The notes under the pieces are model-generated. The model was given only the letters and a program-made list of their open reading frames with translations, did no database searches and was not told where the DNA came from. A program made the translations under genes and the position numbers. A stretch of DNA of 64,000 nt, taken from assembly GCA_016938735.1 (NCBI GenBank), contig JAFGUB010000052.1, positions 103,748 through 167,747 on the forward strand, given 5' to 3'. Source of the stretch: Campylobacterales bacterium. GTDB taxonomy: Bacteria; Campylobacterota; Campylobacteria; Campylobacterales; Sulfurimonadaceae. This document shows, piece by piece, positions 9,418 to 17,100 of this stretch (within the stretch, counting starts at the first letter, position 1; every line of letters begins with the position of its first letter).

Positions 9418-9926
9418 GCCGCTGATGCGCTTTCGGGGGTTTGCCGCAAAGCTTCAATTGCATCTTGAAAGGTCTCTTGAAGCAGCGCTCTATCAAAGGA
9501 ATTTTGGACAATGATTTTGACGATAGCGTCGTGATGATGTTGCGGGATCGCCTCAAGGATGCCCCGCGTCGTGTCCAGCAAAACAGAATTGACCGTGTTT
9601 GCCGTAACACAATCAGCTTGAAACTCTTCGCGCAGTACGTCCGGCACTTCGCCAAACTGTTCAACCGAAAAACCGCATTCAAGGCTCTTAATCTTGGAAT
9701 ATGGATCGACTTCCGTTTTTGCAGAATGTAGCGCCGTAATGTCTGCGCTCATTCCGATTGATAAGGGCAATTCCGCCCGATAATTCGCATATCGTCGGAC
9801 TGAGTCCACCGCATCAAACTTCTTTTGAGCGTCGGGCTGTAAAATCCCCTTCTTAACGAGCGTGCGCACCTGTCTATCGCTGATCCCTAAAAGCTGTGAT
9901 AGCTCTTTTTGATTCAATTTCTTCAT
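9414..9926 (-). CDS. HTH protein, small-terminase/Nu1-like N-terminus
   Basis: A 170-residue protein. The N-terminal 35 residues (LNQKELSQLLGISDRQVRTL, then VKKGIL) form a clear helix-turn-helix of the winged type seen in MerR-like excisionases and in lambda Nu1-like small terminase subunits; the rest is unrecognised. ATG at 9926 follows AAAAGGATTATCATT; the upstream extension is not supported. No large terminase is present, so a packaging role, as in phage satellites that hijack a helper, is only a possibility. Confidence 0.65.
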   Translation of the reverse strand: MKKLNQKELSQLLGISDRQVRTLVKKGILQPDAQKKFDAVDSVRRYANYRAELPLSIGMSADITALHSAKTEVDPYSKIKSLECGFSVEQFGEVPDVLREEFQADCVTANTVNSVLLDTTRGILEAIPQHHHDAIVKIIVQNSFDRALLQETFQDAIEALRQTPESASAA

Positions 9927-10045
9927 AATGATAATCCTTTTCATGTATAGGAAGCGGAAGCGCTTTTTATTTTTTGAAAAATAGCGAGTTCTTGCGACTC
10001 GTAACGCCCGCACGGGGAAAACTGCTAGAAGTACCTTGCGTTTTT

Positions 10046-10243
10046 TTACATCGTTCCATCCCGTAGCTGCTGCGCCTCCTCAATGGCCTCCACGCTGTCT
10101 CTGATGATGTTCTGTAGCAGGTCAAGCGCTAAATGTGCGTGTTCGTCCGTGTGGCCGCCATCTCCCATTGCTGAAATGAGGCACGCCACGGCTTTGAGCG
10201 TATCGATTGGCGCCTCTTTGATCTGGCTGATGGTTACGTGCAT
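10046..10243 (-). CDS. Hypothetical 65-aa element protein
   Basis: An acidic helical protein of 65 residues (MHVTISQIKEAPIDTLKAVA), not recognised. It lies in the same-strand run of small element genes. The His-rich stretch GGHTDEHAHLAL is the only notable feature. Its ATG falls within the end of the 33-aa frame upstream. Confidence 0.5.
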   Translation of the reverse strand: MHVTISQIKEAPIDTLKAVACLISAMGDGGHTDEHAHLALDLLQNIIRDSVEAIEEAQQLRDGTM

Positions 10244-10335
10244 AGGCCACCCCCACCTGCGGGGTTTGTGCTGATCGAATCGACCTTCGCTATTTGTTTG
10301 ATGATCGCCTCAAGTAGGCGTATTTTGTACTTCAT
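10234..10335 (-). CDS. Possible 33-aa microprotein
   Basis: A short frame, MKYKIRLLEAIIKQIAKVDS followed by a Gly-rich tail, between the 109-aa and 65-aa genes and overlapping the latter's start by ten bases. The helical N-terminus is protein-like, but there is no strong ribosome binding site. Confidence 0.3.
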   Translation of the reverse strand: MKYKIRLLEAIIKQIAKVDSISTNPAGGGGLCT

Positions 10336-10346
10336 AGTTAGATTGG

Positions 10347-10676
10347 TCACTTCGCTGCCTCACCTTTCAGCTCTTCTAGCCGAAGCTCTGCCATCGCCAC
10401 GGCGCGCTCATAAACCCGTTTTGCGGCCTCAACGCTTCGCTGCACTTCCAGCTCTGATTGCATATCCTCGTCGGGCATCAAGTCATAACAGCGGCTTTCG
10501 ATTTTGCGGCACACTTCCATAATGGCATTGGCGATTCCGGACAGCTCCAGCTCGTCAAGTTCACCGCCGGATTTATCAAGCAGCTTTGCAATTGACCAAA
10601 TTGAAGTTTGGTACTGCATGATGTTATCTATGGCCGTGTATGGCACAACTTTTAGCATTGGTATTGTCTCTCTCAT
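10347..10676 (-). CDS. Hypothetical 109-aa element protein
   Basis: Starts at ATG 10676 after GGAGCAAAAC. The frame is open to 10796, but the upstream part lacks a binding site. The protein is helical and acidic, with a probable coiled coil in its C-terminal half (SELEVQRSVEAAKRVYERAV). Not recognised. Confidence 0.55.
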   Translation of the reverse strand: MRETIPMLKVVPYTAIDNIMQYQTSIWSIAKLLDKSGGELDELELSGIANAIMEVCRKIESRCYDLMPDEDMQSELEVQRSVEAAKRVYERAVAMAELRLEELKGEAAK

Positions 10677-10723
10677 GTTTTGCTCCTGCCTGTCGGCTCG
10701 ATGTGTTTGATAAGCTTGCTCAT
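10673..10723 (-). CDS. Possible 16-aa leader peptide
   Basis: AGGAG precedes ATG at 10723, and the frame ends in a TGA that overlaps the next ATG by four bases. The 16 codons read MSKLIKHIEPTGRSKT. The good ribosome binding site and the coupling suggest that it may be translated, perhaps to control the gene behind it. Confidence 0.3.
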   Translation of the reverse strand: MSKLIKHIEPTGRSKT

Positions 10724-10792
10724 TGTAAAATCTCCTGTAATCTTTTTTTTGATTGCCGCCGTGACCACCGACCAAAGCGCCGCGGCGTTTAT

Positions 10793-10987
10793 TCAACGAT
10801 CCTGCTTGTAGTGCCGGATCGCCTCTTTGATCTCATCCACGTTCGTTTCCATGGACTCCATCAACTCCTTACATGTAAAGCCGTCTACAACATGCTGATA
10901 AAGCTTTGTTCGTGTCTTCTTCCATTCGTTAAGCGTAGCCGGTCGAAGTTCGAGCCGTCTTGCTATTTCACGATCACTAATCCCCAT
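10793..10987 (-). CDS. Small HTH protein
   Basis: A 64-residue protein starting MGISDREIARRLELRPATLN, a resolvase-like helix-turn-helix at the very N-terminus. ATG at 10987 follows AAAGGAGAAAC. The C-terminal half is charged and helical. Probably a regulator of the element. The palindrome at 10869 is read as Thr-Cys-Lys. Confidence 0.65.
   Translation of the reverse strand: MGISDREIARRLELRPATLNEWKKTRTKLYQHVVDGFTCKELMESMETNVDEIKEAIRHYKQDR
10869..10878. repeat. TTACATGTAA copy in element HTH gene
   Basis: Exact palindrome, read as Thr-Cys-Lys (GFTCKEL). Confidence 0.95.
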
Positions 10988-11109
10988 GTTTCTCCTTTCA
11001 TTGTTTCGCTATTGGTATCAATAGACTTATGATTGTATCTTTATTAGCACCATTAAGTCAATAGTGAAACGCTATCAGTATCAAGCATGTCTTGCTGATC
11101 CGGCACATT

Positions 11110-11292
11110 TCACCGGATCACCTCACCGCCCAGCTCAAGCAATGTTATCTTTGCCGCGTGGTCTGGCTCTAGCCCGTCTCGAGTCATGGCTACGATCCGC
11201 GCTCGATGTTGCTGTGATAGACTCGCAACCATTCTGGCATCTTCGCCCCATGCGTAATAGCCGCCGCGCTCTCTGCGCTCCAGCCGCTTCAT
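11110..11292 (-). CDS. Hypothetical 60-aa element protein
   Basis: Starts with an ATG that overlaps the stop of the upstream 191-aa gene (ATGA), suggesting coupled translation. It is basic (MKRLERRERGGYYAWGEDAR) with a possible HTH-like middle (LSQQHRARIVAMTRDGLEPDHA is only loosely similar). Not recognised. Confidence 0.45.
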   Translation of the reverse strand: MKRLERRERGGYYAWGEDARMVASLSQQHRARIVAMTRDGLEPDHAAKITLLELGGEVIR

Positions 11293-11864
11293 CGTGCATG
11301 CTCCCCATGTGCAAGCAGCTCATTGAATAGGATCGCATTGCGCAGACGTTCAAGCACTTCTTTTGCCCCATGTGCGATAAGTTCTCCGTGGTCGAATCCG
11401 GCCACGTTGTTAAACTCTGCAAGTTTTTCAAGTGCGCTGAGTAGTTCGGGTTTGATCTCTGATGTGTAGCGCTTCCGTACCGCCTCAAGGCTCTTGGATC
11501 GTGTGGCTGATCGTGCTGCTGCTGCTGCTTGAATATCAGCTCTCTTTTGTTCGGCTGTCTCTCTGATCGAATCTAAAACCATCTGCGCCGCGCTAACGCC
11601 TGCCTGCTGTGCTAAAATCTCGAATTCGTCCAGCGTTTGAGCGTTTTCGATAAAGTCCAAAGCTTTTTGAGCAGCCGCCCGCTGTTCATCAGAGAGTAGC
11701 GTGTAAAGTTCGCCAAACTCATCTTGGATCGTGCGCAGCCTTGGACGCTCAAGCCCTTCGACCATGTGGCTCTTAGCATTCGCCATTCGTAGGATTGTCT
11801 CTTGGTTTTCGCGGTTGTGCGCCTCGATTTGTTCCTGCGTCAGTTGATGTTTTGTGTATGACAT
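11289..11864 (-). CDS. Hypothetical coiled-coil protein of the element
   Basis: A 191-residue, almost wholly helical protein rich in Ala, Glu and Arg; the central AEQKRADIQAAAAARSATRS stretch suggests a coiled coil. ATG at 11864 follows AAGGAAAAC. No domain recognised. It is coupled to the 60-aa gene after it. Confidence 0.55.
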   Translation of the reverse strand: MSYTKHQLTQEQIEAHNRENQETILRMANAKSHMVEGLERPRLRTIQDEFGELYTLLSDEQRAAAQKALDFIENAQTLDEFEILAQQAGVSAAQMVLDSIRETAEQKRADIQAAAAARSATRSKSLEAVRKRYTSEIKPELLSALEKLAEFNNVAGFDHGELIAHGAKEVLERLRNAILFNELLAHGEHAR

Positions 11865-12130
11865 TTTTTGTTTTCCTTTTTTCCTGATAAAAGATAATCT
11901 CCCAAAGCGACTCCCCGCCGCTCACCTCGGATGCACCCGCTCAAGCTCTCCTTGAAGAGAGTTTTGGCTGATGCAGGCCGCTTGCTCTTTGCCCTGTGCT
12001 GAGGCTATCGACTCTCTGCCATACCCCATAAGCAAGAGCGTGTGCAACAAATCCCCTGAAACGCCCTATAATAGGAGCCTCCAGCGGATGGCACTTAGCC
12101 TTATAATATGTCAAGAGCGTGTGCAACATT

Positions 12131-12850
12131 TCACCTCATCCAGCGCCATAATGTGGAGCGGTTAATGCCTAGCTCTGAGCATATTTCGATGTCGCTTTTA
12201 CCTTCGTCCTTCAACGTCAGCGCCGCCGTCTTCTTCGTCTCTTTATCTGCTGACCTCTTCGCATTCGTAAGCGCAGCTCCTTTTCGTCTTGAATGTTTTA
12301 GCTCATCCGCTGAGAGCTTCACCGGCCATTCGTCGCAATGATCCAGCGCAAACTTGTAGGCACTGATCGCACGACGCATAGTCTGTCTGATTCCTTCGTC
12401 GTTGCCTGCGACTTCATTGAAGCGCATGGAAACCGCGATTAGCTGCTCTAAATGTAGTCGCTGCTCGAAATGAAGTCTCTTTCCATGTCTGCATAGCATC
12501 TTGTACGCCTCTTTTTTTCCCTGAGGAAACTGAGGAGCAGGAAATTTCACGAATGCCGGGAAATGCTGCCCCAGCTCTTTGATGGTATAGAGACGATCCG
12601 GCACTGTGTCGATGGGCTGCTGCCATTCGCGCAGTTCGCAGCGCTTCAGCCGGTTCATGACCTGCACCTTGATTGCTGCCACCCGCTGCCACTCTCGCCA
12701 GCTCTGCGGTGCAAACTCGAATTGATAAGATGCTTCAATCGTCGTTTTGCCATCGCTCCTGCTGAGCCGCCGCTCATTTGATGGAGGAGGGAGCGCTCGT
12801 AGGTCTGACTCGAATATGGCAGGGACATTAAGCCTGATGCCCCACTGCAT
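12131..12850 (-). CDS. Hypothetical protein with C-terminal HTH
   Basis: A 239-residue protein. The last 30 residues (GKSDIEICSELGINRSTLWR) form a resolvase-type helix-turn-helix; the N-terminal 180 residues are unrecognised. It overlaps the end of the HNH gene by 23 bases, as in a compact phage-like operon. It could be the element's replication or transcription regulator; nothing in the sequence decides. Confidence 0.55.
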   Translation of the reverse strand: MQWGIRLNVPAIFESDLRALPPPSNERRLSRSDGKTTIEASYQFEFAPQSWREWQRVAAIKVQVMNRLKRCELREWQQPIDTVPDRLYTIKELGQHFPAFVKFPAPQFPQGKKEAYKMLCRHGKRLHFEQRLHLEQLIAVSMRFNEVAGNDEGIRQTMRRAISAYKFALDHCDEWPVKLSADELKHSRRKGAALTNAKRSADKETKKTAALTLKDEGKSDIEICSELGINRSTLWRWMR

Positions 12851-13361
12851 AATAAGGCACCGTCACGGCGCAGTAGTGCGCGCAGTTCTCTTTTGTCGTC
12901 GTCCACTCAAGATTCTCGGTTCGGTTATCAACCTTGACCAAATTTTTATGATTGACAAAATCTTTGCCCTCGACCTTTTCGAGAAACGCATCCGCAACGA
13001 TCCGATGAACAAACAAGCTGTGCTGCTGCATAAACCTGTCGCGAAGCACAACGCGAAGGTATCCGTTTTTCGTCAGCGTGGGCCGTATCCATAAGCCGCT
13101 GTGCCGTCGTCCACCTCTGCGCCCTGGTTCGTGTCTTCGATGTGAGAATATTCGCCCAAAGCTCGTTATGCTGTACAAGCCTTCAAAGCCCTCAATATTC
13201 CGGATCGCTTCATCTTTGTGTAGCAGAATCGTCCGCATAAGGCGGTTTTGCTGCTGCCTGTGTAGCGCTTTCGTGGTATCATTCTTTTTGATTTTCTTCG
13301 CATGGTCTGCGCCGCCGTCCTTCGTCAAAACTTCAGCGGTGCGGTTCTGTGTTATCTTCAT
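12828..13361 (-). CDS. NUMOD4/HNH homing-type endonuclease
   Basis: A 177-residue nuclease. A NUMOD4 DNA-binding module is seen in IEGFEGLYSITSFGRIFSHR (residues about 55-75). An HNH core follows: the first His in FVHRIVADAF, the conserved NHKNLVKVDNRTENLEW and the final CAHYCA. Free-standing HNH endonucleases of this type are common in phages and cut a specific site to spread themselves. A basic 45-residue N-terminal tail is unusual, and a later start is possible. Confidence 0.8.
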   Translation of the reverse strand: MKITQNRTAEVLTKDGGADHAKKIKKNDTTKALHRQQQNRLMRTILLHKDEAIRNIEGFEGLYSITSFGRIFSHRRHEPGRRGGRRHSGLWIRPTLTKNGYLRVVLRDRFMQQHSLFVHRIVADAFLEKVEGKDFVNHKNLVKVDNRTENLEWTTTKENCAHYCAVTVPYYAVGHQA

Positions 13362-13371
13362 CGCCTGCCCT

Positions 13372-13695
13372 TCACTTCAGCTTGATCAAAATCTTTTTGC
13401 GTTCCGGCTTTGGATGGTTCACTACCCAATCGACCGCCATTAAAAAGCTGCTCATTCCCTCAACTTTTTGCAGAAAATCCGTAAAGTTTCCACTGAATTT
13501 TGAAGGCCACTCCTCGCTAATCTTCCCATTGCTCCAAAGTTGGAACTCTCTACCTTTCGCCTTAAAAAACTGCTCTGTGCCCGCCCCTTGTCGTGATTCG
13601 ATTTTGTAGCCCCGCAACTCAAGCAGGCGGATAACCTCTTTTTGGTCTGCATTAACGGTTTTGACGATTTCGAGCTTTTGTTGATAGGTTAGCAT
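13372..13695 (-). CDS. Hypothetical 107-aa element protein
   Basis: Starts at an ATG that overlaps the end of the excisionase-like gene by seven bases. The protein begins MLTYQQKLEIVKTVNADQKE and has an aromatic middle (KGREFQLWSNGKISEEWPSKF) suggesting a small beta-containing domain. Not recognised. Position directly behind the excisionase suggests early expression. Confidence 0.5.
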   Translation of the reverse strand: MLTYQQKLEIVKTVNADQKEVIRLLELRGYKIESRQGAGTEQFFKAKGREFQLWSNGKISEEWPSKFSGNFTDFLQKVEGMSSFLMAVDWVVNHPKPERKKILIKLK

Positions 13696-13883
13696 CGGAC
13701 ACCGCCTTGCTCGATCCATGAATCAAGTTCGAGTCGATCAAAAATGATCTTTCGCCCGATTCGTTTGTGCGGGACTTTTCGCTCAAAAATGAGTTTTCTT
13801 AAATGACTCTCTCCGAATGGGTATTCGTCAATTGTCTGCCTAAAATCCAAAAAACGGTTTTGGGTTTTGGTTTCGTTTTGCAT
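13689..13883 (-). CDS. Excisionase/AlpA-like HTH protein
   Basis: A 64-residue MerR-superfamily DNA-binding protein of the helix_turn_helix-17 type: YPFGESHLRKLIFERKVPHK followed by RIGRKIIFDRLELDSWIEQG, the usual helix-wing pattern of excisionases and AlpA. ATG at 13883 follows AAGGAG. It probably directs integrase towards excision or activates it. Confidence 0.8.
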   Translation of the reverse strand: MQNETKTQNRFLDFRQTIDEYPFGESHLRKLIFERKVPHKRIGRKIIFDRLELDSWIEQGGVRC

Positions 13884-13979
13884 GTTTGGTTACTCCTTGA
13901 TTTTGTCTTTCAAGGCGTAGTATGCAGAAATGCGTTTACCACTTTTTTGCGAGTAGTTTTTTTTTGGTAAAAGCCCCTA

Positions 13980-14546
13980 TTATTCGAGTTTGTCTTTTAA
14001 CTGCTTGATCTCCATCGAAAAGCCTTCGATGTTGTATTTTTTGACAATCTCGTCGATTGTCTGCTTCAGCTTCGACTTTGTCTTGTTAGAAGGCTTTGTA
14101 AAAAGCATGAAAGGCACGATTGTTGAGAATCTATCATCTGCGGGAGGATTTTGCAGCTCATCAATAAACTGATCGATAAGATCAATCATTTGTAGGTATC
14201 TATCCTTATCGCCGATTGTAGGTAACGGAAGCCCCCTTCGAAAAGCTGTTGCTCGTCTGCGCTGTTCTTCCCTAACCGCCGCCCGCTCATGCTCCCCCAT
14301 TGCCCAGCTGATTTGTTCCGCTTTTGCAAGGTTCCAATGTTTAATCGCTGTTGCGAGTTTGCTGGATACAATCTTAAAATTTTCCTCACCGACCAAAGAT
14401 AAAAAAGCCCCGTACTCCTCTATAACTTCTATCTGGTCAAAATATACCGACTCACCTATAACAAGCTCTTTTTCTGCTTCTTCTCTAAAAACAGACATGA
14501 AGCGCTCAACCTTCTTGCTGTTGATTTGTTCTTTTTTTGGCTTCAT
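13980..14546 (-). CDS. Hypothetical 188-aa protein coupled to the integrase
   Basis: Its ATG overlaps the integrase stop (ATGA), so both are translated from one message. The protein is helical and charged with no known motif; the C-terminus is Lys-rich. Not recognised. Coupling suggests an accessory role in recombination or maintenance. Confidence 0.6.
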   Translation of the reverse strand: MKPKKEQINSKKVERFMSVFREEAEKELVIGESVYFDQIEVIEEYGAFLSLVGEENFKIVSSKLATAIKHWNLAKAEQISWAMGEHERAAVREEQRRRATAFRRGLPLPTIGDKDRYLQMIDLIDQFIDELQNPPADDRFSTIVPFMLFTKPSNKTKSKLKQTIDEIVKKYNIEGFSMEIKQLKDKLE

Positions 14547-15712
14547 CTTCCAGCCCCCCTCGGTTCAGCTTCACCCCGCAAAATGGCGAAATAGCGCTCT
14601 AGCCATTCGCGAATGAATTGCACCCCTAGCCAACTGTATCGCCCCGTAATCGATCCCGTGGCGTGCCCCAACAATGCGCCGCGTGATTGCTCCTCTAGCC
14701 CGTCCGCTATAAGAATATGCCCTATAAGATTGCGCGTTTCGTGCATTGTCATTTCTAAGCCCAGCCGCGCCGTTAATGCGCTCCACCAATTTTGAACGGT
14801 GTAGCGGCTAACCGCCCCATCGTTTCCAACAAAAAGAAAATCATCGCGCTCGCTCATCAATTCGCGCAGCGGCTCGACTATCTCATCAAGCAGTGGGAAT
14901 GTAAGCGAGCTTTTCGTTTTTGTGTTCTCCTCACCCTCGACCGTGTAAGTGAGCTTTTCCAGATTGATCGCCTCTTTTCTGATCCGAATCACCTCGCTTT
15001 GCCGCCGCCCTGCCAGCACAAAAAGGAAAAATACACGCTCTTGCAGTCGTGGCCACTCCACAACCCCCCGGTAAAGCTTTCGCGCATCCGATACGTCAAG
15101 CTCAAAGTGCTTTTTGTTTGATACGGTAATCTTGAGTGCAGCCGCCGGATTCTTATCGATAACGCCGCGCTCGATGTACTCTTTGAAAACGGGGCTTAGG
15201 TAATCGCGCACCAATCTTTGCGTCCGTGCCGCCTTTCCCGCCTCTTTCATCTTTTTAACGATCCGCTTCAAATCGTCCGCCGTAACCGACCCTATGCTCA
15301 TGCTTCCGATTTCTGGCTCAATCCATGCTTTAAAAACCGCCGTTTGGATCTTTCGATTATCCTGCGATAATGAGCGCTCTTCCAGCAAGTCAAAAAAAGC
15401 CGTGCTCATGTTTTCGGTTCGTTTTGGCTTGAATCCCCGTTCTCTGATCGCTGCGCTCACATTGATGCGTTCGGCCAATGCCTCTTCAAGTGCTTTTTTA
15501 GGTGTGCGCCCCGTGTCGATGTTGATCGCGTCAAGCTGTGATTGTTTCCCCTTGTAGGTTCGCGATACAAACTCATAATGCTTTAAGCCCGATTGCCTCA
15601 CCCGCTTCAAATCATCCGGCATGATCTCCTCGACTCCATCAAAGAGCTTTGCAGCGTCGTTATAAAAAAGCCCTTTGTAGCCTCTGATCTTTTTCATGTC
15701 GTTCCACGTCAT
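14543..15712 (-). CDS. Tyrosine recombinase (element integrase)
   Basis: A 389-residue phage-type integrase. The N-terminal arm-binding region (about 1-90) is followed by a SAM-like core-binding domain (about 105-195) and the catalytic domain, with Arg in LAGRRQSEVIRI, His-x-x-Arg in HETRNLIGH, the second His in LLGHATGS and nucleophile Tyr in ITGRYSWLG. All key residues are intact. It lies immediately inside the right attachment site, reading away from it. Confidence 0.95.
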   Translation of the reverse strand: MTWNDMKKIRGYKGLFYNDAAKLFDGVEEIMPDDLKRVRQSGLKHYEFVSRTYKGKQSQLDAINIDTGRTPKKALEEALAERINVSAAIRERGFKPKRTENMSTAFFDLLEERSLSQDNRKIQTAVFKAWIEPEIGSMSIGSVTADDLKRIVKKMKEAGKAARTQRLVRDYLSPVFKEYIERGVIDKNPAAALKITVSNKKHFELDVSDARKLYRGVVEWPRLQERVFFLFVLAGRRQSEVIRIRKEAINLEKLTYTVEGEENTKTKSSLTFPLLDEIVEPLRELMSERDDFLFVGNDGAVSRYTVQNWWSALTARLGLEMTMHETRNLIGHILIADGLEEQSRGALLGHATGSITGRYSWLGVQFIREWLERYFAILRGEAEPRGAGR

Positions 15713-15736
15713 AAGAAAACACCCCCGTTTAAGCTA

Positions 15737-15787
15737 CCGCAATTCATAGGAATAATTGCGGTTTTAGAGATAAAATTGCGGTTTTTT
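15737..15787. promoter_or_regulatory. Possible integrase arm sites, right end
   Basis: Three AATTGCGG cores: one inverted (15737-15744) and two direct (15754-15761 and 15774-15781), each direct copy followed by a T run. They match the two at 8106-8129. They may also belong to the integrase promoter region. Confidence 0.45.
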
Positions 15788-15886
15788 GATAACATCTCGT
15801 AAAAGCACATGAAAGATTATAGCAGAATAAAGCCCTAAAAATAGGGGTTTTGTAACAATGTGTGAAACTTAAGAATAGTTGAATTA

Positions 15887-15905
15887 CTAGATTCAGGTTC
15901 TAGTG
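15887..15905 (+). other. attR: 19-bp direct repeat
   Basis: Identical to 7983-8001. It marks the right end of the element. Confidence 0.9.
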
Positions 15906-15944
15906 CCTCACGGTGTGCTGGTTCGAGTCCAGTCGAGCGCACCA
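15887..15944 (+). pseudogene. Displaced 3' half of the original tRNA-Leu
   Basis: Carries the anticodon loop, a different variable arm, a T-arm CTGGTTCGAGTCCAG, the same acceptor strand CGAGCGC and CCA at 15942-15944, but no 5' half. The T-arm and variable arm differ from those now in the tRNA at 7956-8042, so the element brought its own 3' half. Confidence 0.88.
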
Positions 15945-16078
15945 CCTTCAACTGTATCAACCACTCTTCTCTTGTTCACACTCATTAACAGAGCATTAAA
16001 CCCGCGCACACCCAAATACCCTATGATACTCCAAGGCAAAGGGTTACGCCCAAGCCGAAACAATACAAAGGATTTATC

Positions 16079-16435
16079 ATGAAACGTTCTATCATTATTG
16101 CTTTGCTGCTCAGCTCCGTGAGTGCATTTGCGTGTATGGGCGGAGGTATGTGCAAAGATCATCAGATGGGCATGATGCGCGATCTAGGCCTCAACGACGA
16201 ACAAAAAAGCAAAATACGGACCATCCGTCAAGAGGCAAGGTCTGAAAAATTCAAGCTTATGGATAAGATGGAAGAGTTGCAGGATCAAACCGACACACGC
16301 ATTATGGCAGTGCTCAACACAGAGCAAAAAGCCAAATTCATTGAACTGCGCCAAGAGAATGTACGCGCTTGCAAAGGCCCCAAAGGGTGCGAGGGTGGTA
16401 CAATGAGAGGCGAAAAGAACTCCTGCGGTAAGTAA
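16079..16435 (+). CDS. Spy/CpxP-like periplasmic protein
   Basis: A 118-residue secreted protein with a cleavable signal peptide (MKRSIIIALLLSSVSAFA) and two LTxxQ-type repeats (LNDEQKSKI and LNTEQKAKF), the mark of the Spy/CpxP family of periplasmic chaperones and metal or stress sensors. Met, His and Cys residues around CMGGGMCKDHQMGMM may bind metal. The start follows AAGGATTTATC. The stop overlaps the response-regulator start (TAATG), so it is coupled to the two-component system. Confidence 0.85.
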   Translation: MKRSIIIALLLSSVSAFACMGGGMCKDHQMGMMRDLGLNDEQKSKIRTIRQEARSEKFKLMDKMEELQDQTDTRIMAVLNTEQKAKFIELRQENVRACKGPKGCEGGTMRGEKNSCGK

Positions 16436-17100
16436 TGCACAAAATCCTGCTCATCGAAGACGACACCGACATCACCTACTTACTCAAGCGCTTTTTGGCG
16501 CAGTATCAGATGGAGGTGATCGCTTATGAGCGCCCCACCAAAGCACTCGATTCGTTTGCCATTGAAGCCTATGACCTCGTGCTGCTCGATCTCACACTGC
16601 CGGAAATCGACGGTATCGAGGTGTGCCGACGGCTCAGAGATCTTAGCGATATTCCCATCATCATCTCCTCGGCGCGGCATGATCTGAGCGACAAAATCCT
16701 CGCACTCGAATACGGCGCCGACGACTACCTGCCCAAACCCTATGAACCCAGAGAACTCGTCGCACGCATCCAAAGCAACCTGCGTCGCTACAGCGGCACT
16801 CTGCGGCGTAGCGATGCACGCTTTGTGCTGCACGAGCAGCGGATGCAGATCGACAAAGACGCCAAGCCACTCACCCTCACCCAAGCGGAGTACGAGATCC
16901 TCGCGCTGCTGATCAAACAAAAAGGGAAGGTGATCTCCCGCGACTTTATCGCCAACAACGTCGATGCGATCTCATGGGAGAGCTCCGAGCGCAGTATCGA
17001 CGTCATCATCAGCCGGCTGCGCCACAAGATCGAAGAAGACCCCAAACAGCCCCGCTTCATCCGCTCTATCCGCAGCGTCGGCTATCGGTTTGACGAATGA
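16435..17100 (+). CDS. OmpR-family response regulator
   Basis: A 221-residue regulator with a receiver domain (1-120; acidic pocket EDD at 8-10, phospho-Asp52 in LVLLDLTLP, Lys101 in YLPKPYEP) and a winged-helix DNA-binding domain (about 130-220; SERSIDVIISRLRHKIEED, then RSIRSVGYRF). Its stop overlaps the kinase start by four bases (ATGA). With the CpxP-like gene in front it resembles a CpxR-type envelope-stress system; it could equally be an acid or metal sensor. Confidence 0.93.
   Translation: MHKILLIEDDTDITYLLKRFLAQYQMEVIAYERPTKALDSFAIEAYDLVLLDLTLPEIDGIEVCRRLRDLSDIPIIISSARHDLSDKILALEYGADDYLPKPYEPRELVARIQSNLRRYSGTLRRSDARFVLHEQRMQIDKDAKPLTLTQAEYEILALLIKQKGKVISRDFIANNVDAISWESSERSIDVIISRLRHKIEEDPKQPRFIRSIRSVGYRFDE

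Larger units (their letters stand above)
8002..15886. mobile_element. Integrated genetic element in tRNA-Leu (about 7.9 kb)
   Basis: Bounded by the 19-bp repeat at 7983-8001 and 15887-15905, with a tyrosine integrase at the right end and nearly all genes on the minus strand. It carries an excisionase-like protein, an HNH nuclease, several small HTH or ribbon-helix-helix proteins and unknown genes. I see no capsid, tail, portal, large terminase or conjugation gene, nor a clear replication initiator. It could be a phage satellite, a prophage remnant or an integrative mobilisable element. The palindrome is present only twice here (9201, 10869). Confidence 0.85.

Noticed and set aside
9302..9682. 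126-aa frame overlapping the HTH gene at 9414-9926
   Set aside because: It lies in another frame of a better-supported gene and its product is basic and motif-free.
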